Source of the DNA: Mesostigma viride
Lineage: Eukaryota > Streptophyta > Mesostigmatophyceae > Mesostigmatales > Mesostigmataceae
Assembly (NCBI GenBank): GCA_009746045.1
Contig: RPFO01000114.1
Location: forward strand, 1,997,411-2,061,410
Direction of reading: 5' to 3'
Length of the DNA stretch: 64,000 nt
The translations under genes were made by a program, and so were the position numbers. The notes below the pieces were generated by a model, which searched no databases, had not been told where the DNA came from, and was given only the letters and a program-made list of their open reading frames with translations. Below, one piece after another: positions 1 through 9,600 of the stretch (position 1 is the first letter of the stretch; every line of letters starts with the position of its first letter).

Positions 1-79
1 CTGCATGTGGCAACTTAACATGGAATGCCTGCATGTGAAAATATTACGAGCGTTGCGCATCATATCCTACAAGCCGCAC

Positions 80-203
80 CTTTCTCGTAGACAGTTCCCT
101 TGGCACCAGGCTGAGAGACCTTGGCCCCACCACCGCCACCACCGCCACCGCCACCGCCTCCTCCACCGCCACCGCTAGGAGCGCCCTTCTTCTTCTTGGC
201 CAT
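80..203 (-). CDS. possible first exon of an unknown Lys/Gly-rich protein (partial)
   Basis: An ATG at 203-201 (minus) opens a frame beginning MAKKKKGAPS, followed by about 16 glycines and then AKVSQPGAKGTVYEK. A good splice donor (AAAG|GTGCGG, intron starting at 79) ends the exon. Unspliced reading stops at about 60, so the rest of the gene would lie off the left edge. The frame is open upstream of this ATG, but that part looks like 5' UTR. The poly-Gly tract could slip in replication. I do not recognise the protein; the basic start and Gly linker only suggest a soluble protein. The exon boundary is inferred. Confidence 0.35.
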
Positions 204-676
204 GGCGACGGTTGGGGTGAGAACGATTGAGCGAGAGGCATGGCGGCGGCTAGGGCACGGCACCACCGGACATCCAGTAAAGTTAGACTTCCGTGCCTTA
301 GCCAGGTCGCTGGTGCGGAATGCCGACGGGGCTGGTCCCAGCGCGGCAATTCTGGCGGACATGAGAATCTGCTGCCCTGAAGCCAACATTTTCGACGTTG
401 TCCTCCTCTGAAATCCCGCCTTTTGGGGCGACCAATCGTCAATCCCTTCCAGAAAATACAATTATGAAAGCAAGCCTGGCTGGTGGCAGGGCCACCGGAA
501 TGCCACCCGAATGCGTGCTCGGATATAATTTATCAACGCCTTCATGCAGGCACCGCGACGTAGTTATTGAGGTTGTTTGGGTTGCCAGCTTTACTAACTG
601 CTCGGGGTCCGTTGGTGGATCGTCGAGTAAGTACAGGTTCCTGTTAAAAAACGGGTCCGTAACTCCGTACATATAG
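204..676. other. no gene recognised
   Basis: This stretch probably holds the 5' flank of the leftmost minus-strand exon. Short frames on both strands have no recognisable content. Confidence 0.4.
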
Positions 677-838
677 ACCTTGCGGCGTGGACGCGTTGCT
701 CATGTGTGGGCGGTTCCGCTTACGGCACTGTAGATAGCAGCTGATGGGAACATGCAGAAAACTTAGGACCGCTAGCCCCTGCGCGGGTTTGAACTGGGGA
801 CTTCCGGATCCGACGGAACGACCAGTAAAAACTCCCAC
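677..838. repeat. isolated copy of the 218-bp repeat family
   Basis: About 160 bp match the tandem array at 2488-3225, from the GCGTTGCTCATGTGTGGGCG motif to the ACTCCCACTTTAT motif. It lies on the other side of the LINE at 1022-2440, so the LINE may have inserted within this repeat family. Confidence 0.8.
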
Positions 839-1021
839 TTTATTTTCCGGTGAAATGGGTGTTAGTTTATTTCCATATAACAGTTAAGGTGACCCAGGTA
901 TGCCAGAAATAGCCTGAAATGCCTAGATGTGCCTAAATTGGGTTGCCCGCATTAATAAGGCGCGCCCTGCGACCAAGGTAGCCATTGTACTGTAGATATA
1001 TCGTCATCTGATCCGGCATAC

Positions 1022-2440
1022 GTGTTCGGTTTGCACCGTGTGCAGTTCTTGGACGTTTGGAATCATGGCATGGCTAACGTGATGACTGACTAGCTAGACC
1101 TTTTCAGTGGTTTTCCATTTGCGGGTATTTCCTCGTAAATGGTGGGAGAGCGATCGCAGCAATGGTGCTCACCACTAGACACTCCCGGCCAGTTAGGCTA
1201 GAAACACACGCCCTGATCAAGCATGCTGTTTCCGGCCCCACCGTCTAGGTCATCTAGTCGCTCCACACGTAAGCCAGCCATAATTTCAATGCACAAGGAT
1301 ACACATTTCCATCACCATTCATCTTCATCATCCTGAACGACTCGAAAACGCGGAAAAGATAACGGCAGGCTCGAGCTACCATGGTCCGGATTCTCCCGAT
1401 TTCTGGCCTGCGCTGGTTGTCTCTTTGATACGTGTAAAGACCTGGTTCATGCCCATGAGTGCATGGAAGACTTCCAGTGGGCTGGGGGTGTCATTGTTAG
1501 GGCCCGGGTCCCATACTTTGTGTTGTTCCGTCGCCAGGAGCCAGTAACGACGCATAGCCAGGTTCCAAGATGAGATAAACCGGCGGACCACGGCACCTCT
1601 CGTGTACGCGGCACGTAACGTGAATACGGTCTCGTTGCGAACTTGCCATATGGTGTGAAGCATCGTCGTGCGGAGCCATATCCATGCCATCTGGTTGGCT
1701 GTGAGGCTCGCGTCCCGTAATCCCGTGATGCCGAAAATAACCGTAGATAGTGTGACGGTGGTGGGGGGAGCTGTAATAGCCATCCACTTGGCCCATATAC
1801 CCAGCAGCCATTGCCACACCCCTGCGAGTTGGCAGTCCAGAAATCTGTGCTCAATTGTTTCATCTGGAAAGTTGCATAAGCACGCCGCCGCGTGGGAGTA
1901 CCGGTGGTGCAGTTGGGAATTGACCCCGATGGCCCGATGCATAAGCAGGTGCTGGACGTCGGTGGCCCGTTTGTCAACCAATGGGTGATCAACTGCCAAG
2001 GTAATGTTCTTGATCCAGGTGTAGCCCGGCCACTCGGGGTGCCAACGCAGGCGACCCGGGTGCATCCTATGATTTTTATGTAGAAGTAGCCGGTATCCCC
2101 AGTCTGCCGTGTACTCGAATAGGCATTTCGTCATGGGGGTGCCGCCAGATGTGAGGACCCACCCAAATTCTAGCGGGTCTAGAGCAAGCGTGTCCAGTCG
2201 CCCCTTGCCAACATGTAGCCATGTGGTGTCGCGTATCACTGTGGTGGGGTCCAGGGGTAACATGCACGCCTGTGACAGTGACCACGGGACCACTCGAATA
2301 CGGTGACATTGAAATGCTGGAATGTAGGCGTACGATGTAATTAATTTGCCGAGAAGTCCTTGACCGTTGGGTGTCTCCTGGAGCAATTGTATGGTAACGC
2401 CCGTCGACGCGACCGCAACGATGCAGCCACTCCCACTTTA
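1022..2440 (-). mobile_element. 5'-truncated LINE, 3' part
   Basis: The minus strand carries the end of a LINE reading frame (1376-2386) followed by a roughly 350-bp 3' tail reaching about 1022. The final coding codons plus the tail recur at 15331-15740. Shorter pieces recur at 25682-25882, 53055-53180 and 54058-54172. Copies that share the 3' end but stop at different 5' points are typical of target-primed reverse transcription with 5' truncation. The 5' limit near 2440 is where the 218-bp repeat resumes. Confidence 0.75.
1376..2386 (-). pseudogene. C-terminal fragment of LINE ORF2 with zf-RVT-like domain
   Basis: The open frame of 336 codons has no proper start (its first codon is TTG), which fits a 5'-truncated element. 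Around residues 145-200 there is a C-x-C...ET-x-EHRFLDC...VWQWL pattern, as in the zf-RVT segment that follows the reverse transcriptase in many non-LTR retrotransposons. The tail ends in KETTSAGQKSGESGPW. The RT core itself, with its YxDD box, is missing, so the fragment cannot act alone. The family call rests on the motif and on the truncated copies elsewhere in the window. Confidence 0.65.
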
Positions 2441-2487
2441 TTTTATGCTCCGCGTTGCTCATGTGTGGGCGGTTCCGCGTTGCTCAT

Positions 2488-3225
2488 GTGTGGGCGGTTC
2501 CGCTTACGGCACTGTAGATAGCAGCTGATGGGAACATGCAGAAAACTTAGGACCGCTAGCCCCTGCGCGGGTTTGAACTGGGGACTTCCGGATCCGACGG
2601 AACGACCAGTAAAAACTCCCACTTTATTTGCGCAATGCTTCTTGCCGGGAAGGTGGGCGAGTAAGTTTTCATTGCTATCCAGCCGAGGTGGGTTCCTATA
2701 AGGGAGTGTGGGCGGTTCCGCTTACGGCACTGTAGATAGCAGCTGATGGGAACATGCAGAAAACTTAGGACCGCTAGCCCCTGCGCGGGTTTGAACTGGG
2801 GACTTCCGGATCCGACGGAACGACCAGTAAAAACTCCCACTTTATTTGCGCAATGCTTCTTGCCGGGAAGGTGGGCGAGTAAGTTTTCATTGCTATCCAG
2901 CCGAGGTGGGTTCCTTTAAGGGAGTGTGGGCGGTTCCGCTTACGGCACTGTAGATAGCAGCTGATGGGAACATGCAGAAAACTTAGGACCGCTAGCCCCT
3001 GCGCGGGTTTGAACTGGGGACTTCCGGATCCGACGGAACGACCAGTAAAAACTCCCACTTTATTTGCGCAATGCTTCTTGCCGGGAAGGTGGGCGAGTAA
3101 GTTTTCATTGCTATCCAGCCGAGGTGGGTTCCTATAAGGGAGTGTGGGCGGTTCCGCTTACGGCACTGTAGATAGCAGCTGATGGGAACATGCAGAAAAC
3201 TTAGGACCGCTAGCCCCTAGGACCG
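2488..3225. repeat. 218-bp tandem repeat array
   Basis: Units start at 2488, 2706, 2924 and 3142, an exact 218-bp period. The last unit is cut short and ends in a small duplication of GACCGCTAGCCCCTAG. Each unit contains GCGGGTTTGAACTGGGGAC, loosely like a pol III B box or tRNA T-arm, so a tRNA-derived SINE origin is possible but unproven. The three-frame open reading (MGVFTGRSVG...) is a by-product of the repeat. Confidence 0.9.
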
Positions 3226-3656
3226 CTAGCCCCTAGGACCGCGTTGCTCATGTAAGCGTGGCTGCGCGTTGGCAGCCAGCAAGCAGAAGTGTAGTTCATG
3301 TAAGTACTTTTAGTTGTTGTTCCTACGCGAAGGTAGCTACTGGATTATAAAGAGAAGATACTTATTCAAAAGATAATTTAGAAACTGTACCAACCTAGTA
3401 CCTTTACTACGATCGCCGGGTACCAATATTCCTACTGTAGATATTTCTGATTAATCATCCTGATCAATCAGAGCTTTTTATTACTGTAGCGCGCGAGAGG
3501 ATGTTACAATATTTGCAGCCGACCCAGGCACACCGCGACGTGACATCTATATTTCCCGTCGGACGGCTGCAGGAAGGACTGGCAGCTCCGCCAATTTCAA
3601 CCATAGCTCTCAGGGGGGATATTTTTGCACCCGGCCTTGCCTAAACATCAATAATC
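3226..3656. other. upstream region of the DUF3531 gene
   Basis: This unique sequence between the 218-bp array and the start codon at 3657 presumably holds the promoter and 5' UTR. No clear TATA box or other element could be assigned. Confidence 0.4.
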
Positions 3657-6600
3657 ATGGCCCTTCAACGCTGCGTACAAAATTGCGTGGAATTTTCGCA
3701 ACAGATTCGTCACAATTATAGGTCGCCGTTTGGAGGCAAGGCTGCTCCATTCCCGGCGCACCGTCGTAGCCTGGCCTCGAAGAAAGTTAATGCGCCTGCC
3801 CCTGTAGCCCAACTTGCGGATGGTTTCTCAAAAAGCGATGGACCTATTTCTTCGTCATCCCAAAGAGCCGTCGTGCCACCTTTGCAAGCGAGCAAAAAAG
3901 GAGCATATGGTGGCATTGACCGATCTGACGTTCCGGAATGGGTCAAGTAAGTTGGCCACCGAGGTGCTCGGAATGAAGCAATATGCCTTGCAGGTTGCGG
4001 TAGGAGCTACAACGACCTCGCAGTCAAGCGACTTTACAGCAACCCTCTTAGCGCCCGTTGCAGTCCCTTCGAACTCCCTGACTCTCAATTACCCCCAGCA
4101 CTCCAGCAGTTACCGAATTCCCGATCAAGCGTTTGTAGGAGCGCGTCTAGCCTACGTCTATGATGGGACCTTGACTGCTTCTGTAGCACGTTTTTTAAAG
4201 TGACAGAATTGGCCATGCAATGTTATTTCATTGCCACATTTGCACGCTTAGGTTCACATTTGCGCAGGTTATGGTTCTCTTCTTGCCATGTAGAGGCATT
4301 TTTAACCATCTGATCAGCCGCGGCTTGGTAGAACTTCGCGTTGAAATCTTCTCGCCTTTTGAAGCACGCTGATGCTGCACCACACGGTAGGACTCGTCCA
4401 GTCACTTCACTTGTTGCCACAACTTCAATTTATGGGCTGTCTGCCCGATTTTATAATGCAACTGATCTACAACATCTCGTACAAAATGGCAGGCTGTCAG
4501 GGTATCCCATGCGGCCGACAAAGGTTCCAGGCATCGTTTATCACAGTTGTCCCTGGTCGTGGGATGCAGGGACATCTTCCAAGTGCCAGGGGAAGAAGTG
4601 GCAATCTGTATTCCCTAGCGTACAATTATAATAGTAGTATGTACAGTAGTATCTATATATGCCACGGTAGTATGTGCCACGTAGTTTTGTACGTTGCGTT
4701 GGCTTGAGCCTTGCTCGCCAGTGATTATTTTCTGTAGGGTTCTACCTCTTTTGGGGGATTTCCTTATGTTGCATGCCGATCTCGATAATTTACCATTATC
4801 AATACATATATATGCCATGCCCCTGCAAGAGAACTCGATGCACATGCGTGCTAATGTGGTGTAGTGCGATGGTAAGGTTGAGATGATCATCGCCAACGCC
4901 AGATGTTTATGCTGGCACGACACCATGTCATGGTCTCCCCCCTGGCCTACTTTCCTTTTCTCTTCACTGCCCCCTCGCTTGCCTCCTCCCTCGCTCCTCA
5001 TTTCTCTTCCTCCACCCCATCTGGCCCCCATGCTTGCCTTCCTTCACCATGGCCCTCCCTCCCTCCCTCCCTCCCTCCCTCCTTCCCCAACGGTTTCGCA
5101 AGGCACCACCCTTCCATCGGGCTGACGGCAGTGTCCCCATCCGTCACCATCACCAACCACATCCCGTCCACCACCACCACCCACGACACCCCATCGGCCA
5201 CCATCACCAACCACTCCCCATCGGCCACCCTGATCACACGCACCCTACCCCTTGCAATGTTGTACCCACACCCACACACACATCACACCTTGCAATGTTG
5301 CAGTACCTAATGTGATGTAATCCGGCCCACCCCACACCCCTTTTCCTTCCCCCCTGCCAGGGTGCTGGAGGAGGGCGCCCAGTCGGACGAGGAGCTGATG
5401 CACATCATCAAGGGGACTAACGGGGACCCTGCGCTCATCGAGGCCAGGGTGCGGCCCTTTACTCTTACATCCTTTTTTCCCCCCCTTTTTCAAGTCTCTT
5501 TTACCCACACCCTATTCTGTGACATCCTATCTATCTGCATTTCTTCTTTCTTTTGACCTTTTACCCGCGCTGGTCAGAGGTTGTTTAAGAGGTGCACGAT
5601 GTTCAACCCATCGATGCCAGTTGTTGCATCGTAGAGGTTGTTCATGAGGTCGCAACGTGCCAGTGTTGCCCTTCTGAACATGGCGCACACAGCGGTCATG
5701 GAGGCCAGGACACGGCCCTTTTTCCCTTTACGTCTATTTTCCCTTGTTTTTCTCTTCCCCACCCCACCACCACCAACACATTCGCACCCACATACATTGT
5801 TAAAAAGAATAACCGCGCACGGACGAGTACTTCTGGCTGGGGTCAATGACTTGCTTGGGTTATCATTTACATCTTATAACATTGCATTGCATCTTATAAC
5901 ATTGCATTACATGGGTCAATGACTTGCTTGGGTTATCATTTATATCTTATAACATTGCATTGCATCTTATAACATTGCATTACATGGGTCAATGACTTGC
6001 TTGGGTTATCATTTATATCTTATAACATTGCATTGCATCTTAGAACATTGCATTACATCTTATAACATGACATTATTTGCTTGATGGCCGGCCCCCCCTG
6101 GCACCAGGTGCGCTCCCACTTCGAAGCGCGCACGGACGAGTACCTTCGGCTGGGGTCAGGTCTGGCCCCCGACATCATGAAGGTCTCCTTCCGCGAGTGA
6201 GTGGTCTTTAAATGGAATAACCCTCCGCGAGTGAGTGGTCTTTAAATAGAATAACCCTCCGCGAGTGAGTGGTCTTTAAATAGAATAACCCTCCGCGAGT
6301 GAGTGGCCTTTAAATAGAATAACCCTCCGCGAGTGAGTGGTCTTTAAATAGTATAACCCTCCGCGAGTGAGTGGTCTTTAAATAGAATAACCCTCCGCGA
6401 GTGAGTGGTCTTTAAATAGAATAACAGCTGTCTTTTGTGTGGGAGCGGCCCTTTCTCGTGCATGTCCTACACAATCCGCCCTCATATACCTCCCCTGATA
6501 CTCTCTTATGCTAGTGTTGACGCTGGACTCTGTGGCCTATCACGCATTTACCCCCGTTGGTGGCATGTACGACATAACCCTCTCTGATACTCTCTAGAGC

Positions 6601-9600
6601 CAATGCTATTAGTACATGATGCCATGAGTACATAACCCTCTCTAATACTCTCCAGTGCTAATGCTATTAGTACATGATGCTATGAGTACACAACCCTCTC
6701 TAATACTCTCTAGTTCTAATGCTATCAGTACATAATGTTTGTAGTACATAACCCTCTCATACTCTCCAGTGCTAATGCTAACGCCTGACTCGCTGACCCA
6801 CCATGCCTTGCCCATGCTTCATGCACATCCCACATGCACCTGCCCGTATTTGATTCTGTTATCCTCATTTATCCTTCATGCAGGTACGACCCGTTTGACC
6901 TCGTCATCTGGTGGCAGTTCTACAGCATCCCCTCGGAGAAGGAGATGGAGCTGTTTGAGGAGGTAAGGTTATCTACTATTGTACTATATCATAGCCTACG
7001 AGCATGCCCCTATCTGTCAGAAAAAGGGTATTGAGCTGTTGGAGGAGGTACTGTCACATAAGGATAAGCCTATATCTATACCCTTATAGCCAGATAAAGA
7101 GATGGAGCTGTTCAAGGAAGTACTGTTTTTCCTTCTACGAGGCTCTCCTACCTGGCACGGTGTTCTCCCTTTGCCGTTTTCATGCCGCCGCGCTGTGCAT
7201 GCCCTGCGCTAGGTGGCATGTCCTGCACCATGTGCCGTGCCCATCCTCTGAACGACGACATCCCAAGCTGACTGCTTCCATGCTGTTGTCTGCGACGCCT
7301 TCATCGCATACAAGCCATGTCAAGTTTATACTATCACTATATGTAGTGAATATACACGCACCAGGTGGTCAAGTCTTGGTTTATTATCGACGAGCTGAGC
7401 TATCGCAGAGTCTCGCCTTCATCTAATATCCTTCATGACCTTGTGTGCCTTCCTTAAGTATTATTAGCTATTTACTCTCCTCTTCTCCCTCTGCCTTGGG
7501 CCAGGTTGTCACGCGCCTGGTCCTGGTTGGTCATCGGCAAGCACCGCTGTAGGACAGGCTCTCGTTCTTACCATTCTTGTCCCCTTGTACCGTGACCACG
7601 GGCCAGGTGGTCAAGTCTTGGTTTGTCATCGGCAAGCTGGGCGGCTACAACGCGGACAACCTGCAGGTGATGGACAAGGAGGCGGAGGTGTCGGGAATGG
7701 AGTACGACAACGAGACGGCGCGCAACCTGGAGCCGGCCATGTTCCTCAACATGGGCGATTTCGAGTACCAGGGCGACTGGGCACGCTGCTGGTTGGTGGG
7801 AGGGGCACAGATGTTTGGGGTGGTGGGGTCTTGTTTCTTTTGGGGGGGGAGAAATGTAGGGGTTGTGTAGCTGGGTGTTAGAAGAAAGCAGCAACCTGGA
7901 GCCAGCCAGGTTCCTCGACAGGGTGATTTTGAGTACCAGGGCGACTGGGCACGCTGCTTGTGGGTGGCTAGACTTTTTGTGGGAGGGTTGGATGTTGGTG
8001 GGTGTGATCCTGATGAGACTGTATGACAGCATGTTTTCAATGAATGAGTGCTGGATTGGTGGCAAGTGCTCCTGCAGGCGAGCGGATAACCCTTGCAAAG
8101 CCAAGAAGTGGCCAAGTAGTGGCCAAGTAGTGGTCAAGTAGTGGCCAAGTAGTAGCAAAGCCTCGTGTTTTGAGTGTGCTGAGTGCTCCTGGCTTCCCCT
8201 ATGCCCACTGGTTAAGAACGTCAAGAAGGGAAACCAACCCCCCCCCCATGCGCATTGGATCCTCCATACATGTTGGTTGGGCCCCTCAGGTCTTGGTTGG
8301 GCTCCTTAAGTGTCGGGCTCGTTAACTGTTCGTTTGGCCCTCTAAGGCCGCGTGCTTGTCTGGCTGTTGTTGAACACCAACCTGTGTTTAACTCAACGTG
8401 GCTAGCACCAACCTGTGATGTGCGATACCAACCTGTGAATCTCTTTCTGGTTAATCTTTACATAAACTCTACCTTTATCGCGCCCTATTTTATCCTCCAC
8501 GCCTGCATGATGCACTGGTGTTTGCCTCGTATGCCCCGTGACTCCCACCACGCCGCAGGTTTAACCTGGCGACCGCAGACCAGATAGCGATGGACATTTT
8601 GATCAACGCGATGACGACGTTCAGCGTGAGGTGGGAGCAGGGTTGTTAGGACCGTACCCCTACCCTCCAAAGGGCAAAGACCAAACATGTTGAGACTGGA
8701 CCATCACCCTCCTTGGAGCACAGTCACCAGCTATGCATGTAGATGAATGCCACGACGACGTCCAGTGTCAGGTGGCCGCGATAGACCCCAGGACAGGGGA
8801 GTGAGCGAAGCATGGAATTAGGTGGCCGCGATAGACCCCAGGACTGGGGAATGAGCGAAGCATGGAATTAGGTGGCCGCGATAAACCCCAGGACTGGGGA
8901 ATGAGCGAAGCATGGAATAAGGTGGCTGCGATAGACCCCAGGACTTGGGAGTGAGCGAAGCATGGAATTAGGTGGCCGCGATAGACCCCAGGACTAGGGA
9001 GTGAGCGAAGCATGGAATTAGGTGGCCGCGATAGACCCCAGGACTGGGGAGTGAGCGAAGCATGGAATTAGGTGGCCACGATAGACCCCAGGACTGGGGA
9101 GTGAGCGGAGCGTTAGCGGCATAAGCATAGCATTGGCAGCCCCCTGCCTACCTGAAACATTATCATTCTATACTACTATAATACTATCATTATTTTACTA
9201 TATGATATTATCATTATCATACTATATAGTATTATCATTATTTAACTATATAATATTATCATTAATTTACTATACTACTATAATATTATCATTGTCATAC
9301 TATATAGTATAATCATTATCATACTATATGATATTATCATTAATTTACTATATAATATTATCATTGTCATACTATATAGTATTATCATTATCATACTATA
9401 CAATATTATCATTATCATACTACATAGTATTATCACTATCATACTATATAATATTATCATTATTTTACTATATAATATTATCATTATCATACTATATAGT
9501 ATTATACTAGAGTAGTTGGTCATGCGAACCCCATGGGGTGAGTGTGGCTCAGGACCTTAGCACCACCCCCTCTTCCTTAGCTCTTCCTTTTTTGCTGGAA

